Positions 1 to 48,422 of a DNA stretch of 64,000 nucleotides are shown one piece after another. Numbering within the stretch: the stretch's first letter is position 1; each line of letters starts with the position of its first letter. Source of the stretch: Gadus chalcogrammus (lineage: Eukaryota > Chordata > Actinopteri > Gadiformes > Gadidae); assembly GCF_026213295.1 (NCBI RefSeq), contig NC_079415.1, forward strand, positions 36,646,025 to 36,710,024, in the 5' to 3' direction. The notes beneath the pieces are model-generated. The model had not been told where the DNA came from. It saw nothing but the letters and a program-made list of their open reading frames with translations, and made no database searches. A program made the position numbers and the translations under genes.

Positions 1-50
<50 letters not shown>
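1..50. repeat. (AC)n microsatellite
   Basis: Pure AC dinucleotide run at the window edge, so its true length is unknown. Confidence 0.97.
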
Positions 51-52
<2 letters not shown>

Positions 53-97
53 AGATCATTACCACTGACTGTCATTCATTAATGTTGACTCTCAGCG

Positions 98-385
98 TCA
101 GGACTTCACTGGACAACAGAAAACGAGTCGGGTCGTCCAACCCCGGGCCCTCACCTCGCTGCTCCCGGTCGGTCCTCCGTGCTCCGGTACCGTCCGGTTG
201 TCCTCCGGTGCGGTCCGGTTGTCCGTCCGGTGGTCCGCGTGCCGGCTGGTGCACGTGGTGTAGAGGTCGAGGAAGAAGAGGAAGGAGTTGAGGAAGAGTA
301 GGAGGCAGAGGCGCCAGTAAACCGCGATCTGCAGCCCGGACAGGCGGGTCTCGAACCCGCAGCCCTTCCCACGGAGAGTCCCCAT
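98..385 (-). other. Unassigned ORF with one hydrophobic stretch, possible exon
   Basis: The minus-strand frame opens at an ATG at 385-383 and encodes a cysteine-containing start (GKGCGFETRLSGLQ). A strongly hydrophobic segment of about 20 residues rich in Leu and Phe follows (LCLLLFLNSFLFFLDLY), then low-complexity Arg/Thr/Asp sequence. The hydrophobic part looks like a membrane helix and the tail looks like translated repeat. I do not recognise a family and could not define convincing splice sites. It may be one exon of a membrane protein continuing outside the window, or chance. Confidence 0.2.
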
Positions 386-419
386 GCGTCCGCCCTGTGC
401 CCCGCTGACCGCCGGTCCG

Positions 420-700
420 TCCTCACTGGTCCCCGTCTGACCAGCACTCTGGTCCCGGTCTGACCGCCTCTCTGGACCTGGTCCGTCCTCTCTGGTCCCG
501 GTCTGACCTCCTCTCTGGACCCGGTCCGTCCTCTCTGGACCCGGTCCGTCCTCTCTGGTCCCGGTCTGACCGCCTCTCTGGATCCGGTCCGTCCTCTCTG
601 GTCCCGGTCTGACCGCCTCTCTGATCCCGTTCTGTCCTCTCTGGTCCCGGTCTGAACACCTCTCTGATCCCGTTCTGTCCTTACTAGACCCGGTCTGTCC
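420..700. repeat. Minisatellite, CTCTCTGGTCCCGGTCTGAC type
   Basis: Imperfect tandem copies of a unit of roughly 20-38 bp built from CTCTCTGG, TCCCGGTCTGACC and GGTCCGTC blocks. The region from about 700 to 1000 is CTGTCTGTCC-rich low-complexity sequence with no gene that I can support. Confidence 0.85.
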
Positions 701-1026
701 CGGTGCGACTCGCAGCTGCTGTTGTCATTGAGGGCTTGACCGTCTGCCTGTCCGTCTCTATACCTGTCTGTCGAAATCGTTCCTCCTGTCCGTCTGCATT
801 CCGGTCCGTGTGTCCGTCAGTCTGTCTGTCTCTTCTCCTGTCAGAAACTTTGCTTGTCTGTCGTCTAGAGAAGTGTAGTGCCTGTCTGTCTGCCTGCTAG
901 AGTAAGTTTAGCGTCTGTGTGCCGGCAACAGGCTGGCGCCCCCCAGCGGCCGCTGAGTGCGACACACGGACCCGCGGACAGACGGACACACGGACAAGTG
1001 GTGCAGCAGGTGGAGAACCAACGTTT

Positions 1027-1032
1027 TTTATT
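1027..1032 (-). promoter_or_regulatory. Candidate poly(A) signal of the RDD1-like gene
   Basis: AATAAA on the minus strand, 926 nt downstream of the stop codon at 1958. It is the first canonical hexamer I noticed beyond the TG-rich repeats, which would lie in the 3' UTR. The link to the gene is inference. Confidence 0.3.
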
Positions 1033-1102
1033 TGAGCAGGACAAGAAATATCCTCAGTGATCAATTTAATATTGAACGTCCTTCCTTATACAACCTTCCT
1101 CC

Positions 1103-1105
<3 letters not shown>

Positions 1106-1177
<72 letters not shown>
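1106..1177. repeat. (GT)n microsatellite
   Basis: About 36 GT dinucleotides. The following stretch, 1178-1465, is unique sequence with no recognisable feature except a plus-strand AATAAA near its end. Confidence 0.97.
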
Positions 1178-1469
1178 ATGGTCTCTAACGATAAAATCAG
1201 GTACCAAGCCAATTCTGGAAATACCAAGGGACCTAGGCTATCAATGCAAGCGAGTGGTGTCTCTTGTTTTCAGTGGGTTAAGACTCGCAGGGCTCCAGCA
1301 GAAAATCGAAACAACTAGCAAAATGTTTCTCTATCAGCGTTGACGGGCAGCCTTGCAGTGTGGCACAGGAGATGTGTTCTGTACCCTTGAACAAAGCAGT
1401 ATCTCATCTCGAACGTATTTGAATCCTGTCTGTTGTAATGTGATTGGTGGATTCAAATAAAGAATTAAA

Positions 1470-1871
1470 ATGCGTGTGTGGTAGCAGTAGTACGTGTGTA
1501 GTAGCCGTAGTGTTGGTGTGAGTAATAGTGTGGGTGTTGTTGTGTAGTAGTGTGTGTGTGTTGTTGTGTAGTAGTGTGTGTGTTTAGTAGTGTGTGTGTG
1601 TGTGTTGTTGTGTAGTAGTGTGTGTGTTTAGTAGTGTGTGTGTAGTTGTGGAGTAGTTTGTTTAGTAGTGTGTGTGTGTGTGTTGTTGTGTAGTAGTGTG
1701 TAGGTTTAGTAGGGTGTGTGTGTTGTTGTGTAGTAGTGTGTCTGTTTAGTAGTGTACATGTTGTGTAGCAGTGTGTGTGTTTAGTAGGGTGTGTGTGTTT
1801 AGTAGGGTATGTGTTGTGTAGTAGTGTGTGTGTTGTGCAGTGTGTGTGTGTGTGTGTGTGTTGTTGTGTAG

Positions 1872-1930
<59 letters not shown>

Positions 1931-1935
1931 GTGCA
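1470..1935. repeat. Compound TG-rich minisatellite
   Basis: Interspersed GTAGTAGTGTGTG, TTGTTGTGTAGTAG and pure TG blocks, ending in a pure TG run at about 1877-1929. It lies just 3' of the RDD1-like stop codon and probably forms part of that gene's 3' UTR. Confidence 0.9.
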
Positions 1936-1957
1936 GTGTGTGTCCTCTGTCTTCCCA

Positions 1958-3085
<1,128 letters not shown>

Positions 3086-3319
3086 GTCGCCGCCCTGTCC
3101 CGTCCCCGTGGTACGCGCTGTGTTTGGTCGGACGGACCTTTGGACCGGCACGCTCACCTGTGGGCGGGCACTCGCACGCGAGGCGCGCTGTGAGCGTGCA
3201 CGCACATCATACATCTGCAGGTTTAAGTTGGTTCGATTTCATACTTTATCACCTGGTAGGTTTGATTCACGTTTCAATTCTCATCATCACAAGTGTACTG
3301 GCTACATTCCTTCTGGACT

Positions 3320-3385
3320 TTACATACATTTACCCTTAGGGCGTTTAGCAGACGGCTTTATCCAAAGCGACGTTCATACACACGA
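3320..3385 (-). mobile_element. Conserved teleost repeat tail
   Basis: GGGCGTTTAGCAGACGGCTT followed by TATCCAAAGCGACGTTCATA is the reverse of the widely distributed fish motif AAGTCGCTTTxGATAAAAGCGTCTGCTAAATG, also present at 10795-10850. It is known as a shared end of several fish repeats. The flanks here show no intact element. Confidence 0.6.
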
Positions 3386-3604
3386 AGAGCGGCGAGTCAC
3401 GCACACACACGGGGGGCGACGCGCAGCTCGAGAGCAGAGCTGGGTGTATGAAGTGCATGCCTTGTGTTGTTCGTCCCGTGTCCCTAAAGCTACAGTTTAT
3501 TAAAGACTTGGTTTAATAACGGGCCAGAGCCCCGGCTGGCGGGGTTACAGGGTTAGGGGGGGCTACAGGGGGCTCATTTCCTGTTGCTGGATTAACTTCT
3601 GATA

Positions 3605-4582
3605 CCCGGTCTGAGGAGGAGAGAGAGACCGGTCTGAGGAGGAGGAGAGAGAGACCGGTCTGAGGAGGAGGAGAGGGAGACCGGTCTGAGGAGGAGGAGA
3701 GGGAGACCGGTCTGAGGAGGAGGAGAGAGAGACCGGTCTGAGGAGGAGGAGAGAGAGACCGGACTAGAGAGCAGGAGAGTGAGACCGGACTAGAGAGACC
3801 AGGGGAGAGACCGGACTAGAGAGACCAGGGGAGAGACCGGACTAGAGAGACCAGGGGAGAGACCGGACTAGAGAGACCAGGGGAGAGACCGGACTAGAGA
3901 GACCAGGGGAGAGACCGGACTAGAGAGACCAGGGGAGAGACCGGACTAGAGACCAGGGGAGAGACCGGACTAGAGACCAGGGGAGAGACCGGACTAGAGA
4001 GACCAGGGGAGAGACCGGACTAGAGAGACCAGGGGAGAGACAGGACTAGAGACCAGGGGAGAGACCGGACTAGAGACCAGGGGAGACCGGACTAGAGACC
4101 AGGTGAGACCGGACTAGAGACCAGGAGAGACCGGACTAGAGAGACCAGGAGAGACCGGACTAGAGAGACCAGGAGAGAGACCGGACGAGAGAGACCAGGA
4201 GAGAGACCAGGAGAGAGACCGGACGAGAGAGACCAGGAGAGAGACCAGACTAGAGAGACCAGGAGAGACCGGACTAGAGACCAGGAGAGAGACCGGACTA
4301 GAGACCAGGGGAGAGACCGGACTAGAGACCAGGAGAGAGACCGTACTAGAGACCGGACTAGAGACAAGGAGAGAGACCGGACTAGAGAGACAAGGAGAGA
4401 CCGGACTAGAGACCAGGAGAGAGACCGGACTAGAGACCAGGGGAGAGACCGGACTAGAGACCAGGAGAGAGACCGTACTAGAGACCAGGAGAGAGACCGG
4501 ACTAGAGAGACCAGTAGAGAGACTGGACTAGAGAGACCGGACTAGAGACCAGGAGAGAGACCGGACTAGAGAGACAAGGAGA
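3605..4582. repeat. 1-kb minisatellite, GAGAGACCGGACTAGAGACC type
   Basis: Roughly 35-40 imperfect copies of a 23-32 bp purine-rich unit. Early copies read CCGGTCTGAGGAGGAGGAGA and later ones GACCGGACTAGAGACCAGG. It lies 3' of eif5b, between it and the RDD1-like gene. Confidence 0.93.
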
Positions 4583-4601
4583 CATATATTTTTTGTCACA
4601 T

Positions 4602-4607
4602 TTTAAT
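4602..4607 (-). promoter_or_regulatory. Possible eif5b poly(A) signal (ATTAAA)
   Basis: ATTAAA on the minus strand, 578 nt past the eif5b stop, in a short AT-rich stretch just before the large minisatellite. It is the first plausible hexamer seen downstream. Position alone supports it. Confidence 0.3.
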
Positions 4608-4674
4608 GTTTTGATTTGCATTGCAAATATTCAACAGCACAGATCTGATTATTGAGACCGGTTCACTCTGGTAC

Positions 4675-4830
4675 CCTGAGTCCAGAACCAGACCAGACCG
4701 GTCAGGACCAGACCAGAACCAGACCAGACCGGTCAGGACCACACCAGAACCAGACCGGCTCAGACCAGAACCAGACCGGCTCAGACCAGAACCAGACTAG
4801 ACCGGCTCAGACCAGACCCCGGTCCAGGAC
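4675..4830. repeat. ACCAGACCGG-type minisatellite
   Basis: Tandem AGACCAGAACCAGACCGG units. From here to the TG run at 5100 is unique sequence that is probably eif5b 3' UTR. Short ORFs within it show no family signature. Confidence 0.8.
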
Positions 4831-5098
4831 CCCAGCCGGCCGGCCCCTAGGATCCGCAGGCCCTCAGGTCATGTGACTCAAGGAGGCGTGACCTTTGACC
4901 CATGATGTCAGAATCCAACATGGCCGCCTCATCCGTAGTAGTCAACCTGCTTCCTGCTGGAACAATTCTACTTCCTCTGGCGGGGATGAAGAGGACGGTG
5001 ATGAAGACGAGGAGGATGACATCCCTTCCTGTTGTGGGGGGGGGGGCAGCAGCCAGAGCCGACACAGAAGAAGAAACTCCTGTTTCTATAGCAGGCAC

Positions 5099-5099
<1 letters not shown>

Positions 5100-5180
<81 letters not shown>
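5100..5180. repeat. (TG)n microsatellite abutting the eif5b stop
   Basis: About 40 TG units start 5 nt beyond the eif5b stop codon, so the mature 3' UTR should begin with a CA repeat. Confidence 0.97.
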
Positions 5181-5184
5181 TCTC

Positions 5185-38467
<33,283 letters not shown>

Positions 38468-38720
38468 CGTGGTAAAGGAGCTTCAGCCTGAGATGCTAAC
38501 AGCGCCGTTCACACCAGCATATGGTCGGCTCAGAAGAACTGCGTGCGGGGCTGGCGCCTCGCTGAGCGTTCCAGAGCGTCCTACTGCGCAGCAGTGCGCA
38601 TTCTGCGTCCTATTGCGCAGCAGTGCGAATTCTGCGTCCTATTGCGCAGCTGTGGGCATTCCGCATCCTATTGCGCAGCCGTGCGCATTCCGCTGTCTGG
38701 TTGCCACGCAATAAAAAGGG
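38468..38720 (-). promoter_or_regulatory. Putative eif5b promoter with four NRF1-like repeats
   Basis: Upstream of the eif5b ATG (38465-38467), positions 38575-38700 hold four copies of a unit of about 30 bp with CCTATTGCGCAGCAGTGCGCATTC. TGCGCA half-sites match the NRF1 consensus core (GCGCATGCGC). No TATA box is seen, as expected for a housekeeping promoter. Function is inference. Confidence 0.45.
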
Positions 38721-39059
38721 GTCACTTGTTGCGCTCGTCCATGTAATAAAAAGTTTTCGATTAGGAACGTTTGCGTTACTGAATTTACCAAGAACATAAA
38801 TGTACATATTTAACAAGAGAACAATTGTTTTAGTGTATACTACACATGAACACTCCAAAAGTAAACAAGATCAAATTTTTTGCAAGAGTTTATTTGTTTT
38901 CATGAGCGGTTTATTTGTTTTGTTAGCGTGACGAGACGACTGTCACGAGCGCTAAGCGGGACATTTTGCGATGAAAACAATATCCTTAGATTGAGATCTC
39001 AACCACGGGATACTGCCCAATATCCCGAGGTAGCGAACCAATCAAATTGCGCCATCTTA

Positions 39060-39180
39060 GGAGGTTCACACATATATACATACATATATACATATACACA
39101 TATATATACATACACATATATACATATTACACACATATACATACACACATATACATACACACATATACATATATACATAC
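39060..39180. repeat. ATACACATATAC simple repeat
   Basis: ACATATATACATA-type AT/AC repeat between eif5b and the lipt1 3' end. The stretch 38720-39060 shows no feature I can support. Confidence 0.9.
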
Positions 39181-39244
39181 GCCATCCCAAACACACATAC
39201 ATCCAAACACAAGGAACACACAATCAAAGGACTTGTTACTAATC

Positions 39245-39250
39245 TTTATT
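39245..39250 (-). promoter_or_regulatory. lipt1 poly(A) signal (AATAAA)
   Basis: Canonical hexamer 35 nt beyond the lipt1 stop codon, implying a very short 3' UTR. Confidence 0.75.
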
Positions 39251-39285
39251 TTCTTTACATCATATAAAAACATAACTTTACGGAA

Positions 39286-42102
39286 TCACATCAGAGCCAC
39301 CATCTTGTCACAGAGGTCCCCCAGGCGGGCCCCCAGACGGGCCCCCGTGGCCCCGCCCCCCTCGGCCCTCAGGAAGGCCTCCGCCACGGCAGCCGCCTCC
39401 GAGGGGCAGAAGCGGGCCCCCAGCAGCCGGGCGGCCAGGCGGGCGGGGGGGCCCCCGGGGAGCCACTCCGGGGCCACGGCCAGCCGGCACGACTCCACCC
39501 GGCCCGCCTTCACCTCCAGGTGCACCGAGGCCGTGGCCGCCGCCGCGCCGTCCGCCAGCTCCAGGGCCGTGTCCACGCTGAAGCGCGGCGTCCGGCCGTG
39601 CGTCCAGTCCCAGCCGCGCAGCGCCGCCGCCGCACGGTCGATCCCCCCGAAGGCCGGGTCAGAGGGCTGCACCGGGACCACGGGGAGCCCCCCCGAGCCG
39701 AACTCTGGGGGACAGGGGGTAACCAGGGGTAACCAGGGGGGGACAGGGGTTAACCAGGGGGGACAGGGGTTAACCAGGGTTAGCCAGGGGGGACAGGGGT
39801 TAACCAGGGTTAGCCAGGGGGGACAGGGGTTAACCAGGGAGGACAGGGGGGACAGGGGTTAACCAGGGTTAACCAGGGGGGACAGGGGTTAACCAGGGGG
39901 GACAGGGGTTAATCAGGGAGGACAGGGGGGACAGGGGTTAACCAGGGTTAACCAGGGGGGACAGGGGTTAACCGGGGTTAAACAGGGTTAACCAGGGGGG
40001 ACAGGGGTTAACCGGGGTTAAACAGGGTTAACCAGGGGGGACAGGGGTTAACCAGGGGGGACAGGGGTTAACCAGGGGGGACAGGGTTTAACCAGGGGGG
40101 ACAGGGGTTAACCAGGGGGGTCAGGGGTTAACCAGGGGGACAGGGGTTAACGCTGGGAGGTTAACGAGGTGTTAACGAGGGGAGGGAACAAGAGGCTCAT
40201 ACGGTGATGCAAGGAGAAGGGAGTCAGTGAGACAGGTGGGAGAGAGTGAGACATGTACCTGCTAGGTACTGCTCGGTCAGTGAGACAGGTGGGAGAGAGT
40301 GAGACATGTACCTGCTAGGTACTGCTCGGTCAGTGAGACCGGTGGGAGAGAGTGAGACATGTACCTGCTAGGTACTGCTCGGTCAGTGAGACAGGTGGGA
40401 GAGAGTGAGACATGTACCTGCTAGGTACTGCTCGGTCAGTGAGACAGGTGGGAGAGAGTGAGACATGTACCTGCTAGGTACTGCTCGGTCAGTGAGACAG
40501 GTGGGAGAGAGTGAGACATGTACCTGCTAGGTACTGCTCGGTCAGTGAGACAGGTGGGAGAGAGTGAGACATGTACCTGCTAGGTACTGCTTGGTCAGTG
40601 AGACAGGTGGGAGAGAGTGAGACATGTACCTGCTAGGTACTGCTCGGTCAGTGAGACAGGTAGGAGAGAGTGAGACATGTACCTGCTAGGTACTGCTCGG
40701 TCAGTGAGACAGGTGGGAGAGAGTGAGACATGTACCTGCTAGGTACTGCTCGGTCAGTGAGACAGGTGGGAGAGAGTGAGACATGTACCTGCTAGGTACT
40801 GCTCGGTCAGTGAGACAGGTGGGAGAGAGTGAGACATGTACCTGCTAGGTACTGCTTGGTCAGTGAGACAGGTGGGAGAGAGTGAGACATGTACCTGCTA
40901 GGTACTGCTGGGCCAGCTGGCGGGTGATGCTCTCGGGGGTCAGGGAGGGGTCGTGGTCCATCAGGTTCTGAACGGGGGCGGGGAGGCTGGCCGTGGCGTT
41001 GCTATGGATACCGTGGCAGGTGGGGCGGAGCAGAGAGGCCAGCAGCGGGCGGTCGGCGGAGCACAGCAGGGTGCAGTGGTGGTAGGCGGCGGTGCGGCCC
41101 AGCTTAGCCGCCGTGCCTGGTACCAACAACAACACGTCATCAACCAACAACACATCAACAACACAGCAACAAGAGAGCAACTCATCAATAAACTGTCAAC
41201 AACCCGTCAACAACACATCAATAAACTGTCAACAACCCGTCAACACGTCAACAACAAGACAGCAACCCATCAATAAACTGTCAACACATCAATAAACTGT
41301 CAATAACCCGTCAACAAAGATCAGCAATGCAAAAACACATCAACAACAACACAACATCACATCAGCAACAACACATCAACATCACAACAACAACCATCCG
41401 CAACACATCAACACAACAATAATATCGCTCCCATCCCTGATCCCATTCTTATACAAATCAAAAAGGTATCAACAACATACACAACGTACAGATCAATAGA
41501 TCAATATCATATAGCCCCATAACATATCGATCAATAACGTATGGATCAATAATCTGAATGAATAAAACGTGTCCGCACGAAGCCCTCTGCCCACCTGATA
41601 TTTTGTAGTGACCGTCAAGTAGGATATCGAAGCGGTCCGTCGCCCGGACGTCGATCCCGGGCCGCAGCGCCCTCAGCGCCCCGGTGACCACGCGCAGGTT
41701 CCGGGCACGGTCGTAGTTCTTCCTGGAGCTGAAGAACGTTAGGTTGAGGTTCCCCGGGTCGTGGAACACCGTTCCGCCGCCGCTGCGCCGCCGGGCCACG
41801 GGCACCCCGCTGCGCCTCATCAGCCGCAGGTCGCACTCCTGCCATGGGTTCTGGTGCCGACCCACCACCACCGCAGCCGAGTTCCTCCACAGCAGCAGGA
41901 TGCTGCGGCTCTGGAGGTCCACGTTGTCGTGTATCCAGTCCTCCAGGGCCAGGTTCTGGAAGACGTCCGTTGACAGCGACCGGAGGACGAGCCCCGAGCC
42001 GGGGAGGTCGAGCCCCGAGCCGCCGGGGAGAAGCGCGGCAGGCAGGCCGCTTAGTGAGGCGGCGGCCTGGGCCCGCAGGACACACAGAGACCGCAGCACC
42101 AT
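39286..42102 (-). CDS. lipt1: Lipoyltransferase 1, mitochondrial (three exons)
   Basis: Transfers lipoyl groups to the E2 subunits of 2-oxoacid dehydrogenases in mitochondria. Exons are 41595-42102, 40895-41116 and 39286-39704, joining to 1149 nt (382 aa; human 373). An N-terminal Ala/Leu/Arg-rich leader of about 40 residues fits mitochondrial import. Conserved blocks include [32 protein letters not shown], the substrate-loop motif [12 protein letters not shown] at 104-115, and DGHYKISG with the catalytic-type lysine at 167. Exon 2 continues with [19 protein letters not shown]. The exon 3 end is Ala/Gly/Arg-rich and GC-rich but keeps [14 protein letters not shown] and the final MVALM. The start ATG at 42100-42102 was chosen over an upstream GTG. 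The intron after exon 2 is a 53-bp array that repeats its own donor site. Confidence 0.95.
39710..40165. repeat. GGGGACAGGGGTTAACCAGG minisatellite
   Basis: About 20 copies of a 19-22 bp unit next to the lipt1 exon 3 acceptor. On minus, the CCTGTCCCCC tract of the acceptor is repeated, but the AG is mostly lost. Confidence 0.94.
40214..40894. repeat. 53-bp minisatellite carrying the lipt1 exon 2 splice donor
   Basis: Twelve intronic copies at exact 53-bp spacing (GCTAGGTACT at 40261, 40314 ... 40844), plus the authentic one at 40897. Each holds, on minus, CAGTACCTAGCAG|GTACATG, identical to the real exon end and donor. Confidence 0.96.
41120..41420. repeat. CAACACATCAATAAACTGTCA repeats
   Basis: Degenerate CAACA-rich units in lipt1 intron 1. 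Confidence 0.85.
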
Positions 42103-42405
42103 GGCGGCCTCGGCGATCACAACTCAGTGATCAAAGCACGGCCCATTGATAAGGATAGGGCTCACTGATAAGGGGTAAGGGTCACAGACGACAGGGTACA
42201 AGTTCAGAGGTCTTCCATGGGGAGGGTCATTCTACTTCGCAGGCCTCTGCGGGTATGGGGCCACACGGATGTGCTGCCCCCTGCCGGCGGAGGACTGATG
42301 AGGCCGGGAGACGACGGGTCTGTATCAGGCTGCATGTGAGCCTCCAGACACCAGGGGGCGGAAGTAACGCGTTTACATTCACCATACGCATGGGACCGTT
42401 TTCAT

Positions 42406-42411
42406 TTTATT
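42406..42411 (-). promoter_or_regulatory. Poly(A) signal of the CHAMP1-like gene
   Basis: AATAAA about 155 nt past the stop codon at 42565. Confidence 0.6.
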
Positions 42412-42469
42412 AGTTAAGCAAAATATAAAAAACATCAGAAATCACTCATAAACCACCTAGCCAGCAGGA

Positions 42470-42564
42470 GGGTAGCTAGGGCTAACCCTAACCCTAGCTA
42501 ACCCCCAACCCCAGCTAGGGTTAACCCTAACCCTAGCTAGGGTTAACCCTAACCCTAACCCTAG

Positions 42565-42566
<2 letters not shown>
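42470..42566. repeat. CCCTAACCCTAGCTAGGGTTA telomere-like repeat
   Basis: Mixed GGTTAACCCTAACCCTAACC sequence in the 3' UTR of the CHAMP1-like gene. Confidence 0.85.
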
Positions 42567-45564
<2,998 letters not shown>

Positions 45565-45589
45565 GGTTACGGAACTCTGAAACACAGGA

Positions 45590-46312
45590 CTCGTTTACAC
45601 TGCAGCTCCAGAAACACTCGTCTACACTGCAGCTCCAGAAACACTCGTTTACACTGCAGCTCAGCTCCAGAAACACTGCAGCTCCAGAAACACTTGTCTA
45701 CACTGCAGCTCCAGAAACACTGCAGCTCCAGAAACACTCGTTTACACTGCAGCTCAGCTCCAGAAACACTCGTCTACACTGCAGCTCCAGAAACACTGCA
45801 GCTCCAGAAACACTTGTCTACACTGCAGCTCCAGAAACACTGCAGCTCCAGAAACACTCGTCTACACTGCAGCTCAGCTCCAGAAACACTCGTCTACACT
45901 GCAGCTCCAGAAACACTCGTCTACACTGCAGCTCCAGAAACACTTGTTTACACTGCAGCTCCAGAAACACTCGTTTACACTGCAGCTCAGCTCCAGAAAC
46001 ACTCGTCTACACTGCAGCTCCAGAAACACTTGTTTACACTGCAGCTCCAGAAACACTCGTTTACACTGCAGCTCCAGAAACACTTGTTTACACTGCAGCT
46101 CAGCTCCAGAAACACTCGTCTACACTGCAGCTCCAGAAACACTTGTTTACACTGCAGCTCCAGAAACACTCGTTTACACTGCAGCTCCAGAAACACTTGT
46201 TTACACTGCAGATCCAGAAACACTCGTTTACACTGCAGCTCAGCTCCAGAAACACTCGTCTACACTGCAGCTCCAGAAACACTTGTTTACACTGCAGCTC
46301 CAGAAACACTCG
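45590..46312. repeat. 24/27-bp minisatellite, CAGCTCCAGAAACACTCGT type
   Basis: About 27 copies of ACACTGCAGCTCCAGAAACA + CTCGTTT in the CHAMP1-like upstream region. Long ORFs on both strands here are repeat translation. Confidence 0.95.
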
Positions 46313-46316
46313 ATGC

Positions 46317-47255
<939 letters not shown>

Positions 47256-47976
47256 GTTGGTGGCAGGGCGGCAGGAGGCCAGGAGGGCGGCTCCAGCCCG
47301 CTCTGTGTGTGGCCGCAGAGATGGTGGCTAGAACAACAATGTGTAAAAGTTAGAATCAAAAAGAAAGATGGTGTGTGGAGGAGGAGGAGGAGGAGGGTGA
47401 TGGAGAGTGATGGAGGAGGACGGAGGGTGATGTCCCACACGTGTGAGAGAGAGAGGCACTGGTCAAACACAATGTAGGCCAAGTAAAGAACCAGAATAGT
47501 ATTGTACATGTAGTCAATGCAACAGGCTTGTAAGAGGCCAGAGTATAACAACGACCCAATATGTAATAACAATTGTAATTAAACCCATAGCTATAATGTG
47601 GAAACCCCGGTCAATAATGCAACAAATTTGTGCATAATATCATAACATTTTGTCTATAACTTAACAACGTATAACAGGTTCAGCTATTAGGATATGAAGC
47701 CAACAAAATCATTTTTTGTCCTTAGGTTATGAGCATTTGATTACATTATAAAATGAGTCAATGTATGGGTTACAGGGGTAACTGTTCAATGGAAAGTGTA
47801 GTAAACTATGTATGCAAATCAACTATGCAATAGATGTTATTCAGGGATCATAGTTCATTGACATTTTTAAAATGCATGGCTATTGGTTAGTTGAAAATAT
47901 TAATAACAATCAGCATCTTCTGTAACTGAAACACTGTAACAACAGCTAACCCCTCACAGGCTGTGGACGTCCTCAC

Positions 47977-48407
47977 CTGGTGATGCTCCTCCGGTCTGCG
48001 GTCTGTTGGACCCGCTGTCGGTCGCTGGACCCGCTGTCGGTCTCTGGACCCGCTGTCACTGGACCCGGGCTACTCTTCTCCTGCGCTCCACTGTGCTGCT
48101 CTTCTTCTCGGCTCCCTGTGCTGCTCTTCTTCGCCGCTCCGCTGTGCTGCTCTTCTTCTCGGCTCCCTGTGCTGCTCTTCTTCGCCGCTCCGCTGCTCTT
48201 CTTCTCGGCTCCCTGTGCTGCTCTTCTCCTCCGCTCCGCTGTGCTGCTCTTCTCCTGCGCTCCGCTGTGCTGCTCTTCTTCGCCGCTCCGCTGTGCTGCT
48301 CTTCTTCGCCGCTCCGCTGTGCTGCTCTTCTTCGCCGCTCCGCTGTGCTCGGGGCCCCCACAGCGCCCCCTGCTGGGCCGGTCCCGCTCCTCTCCGACGG
48401 CCCTCAT
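47977..48407 (-). other. Repeat-rich ORF, possible 5' exon of the CCHC-module gene
   Basis: Opens MRAVGEERDR and is dominated by a 27-bp repeat (about 48060-48350) translating to AAKKSSTAERRRRAAQ-like sequence. It ends at a good donor (ACCAG|GTGAGG). Spliced to 47327 its frame would not enter the CCHC exons in phase, so if transcribed it is more likely untranslated 5' sequence or a separate product. Between it and 47330 I see only AT-rich unique sequence. Confidence 0.3.
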
Positions 48408-48422
48408 AGTTAATACTTACCT

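Noticed and set aside
290..370. tRNA-like B box (GGTTCGAGACC) on the minus strand
   Set aside because: No matching A box, acceptor stem or anticodon arm could be drawn around it.
39290..39740. Plus-strand ORFs across the GC-rich lipt1 exon 3
   Set aside because: Antisense shadows of a GC-rich coding exon; only the minus frame matches lipoyltransferase and has a poly(A) signal.
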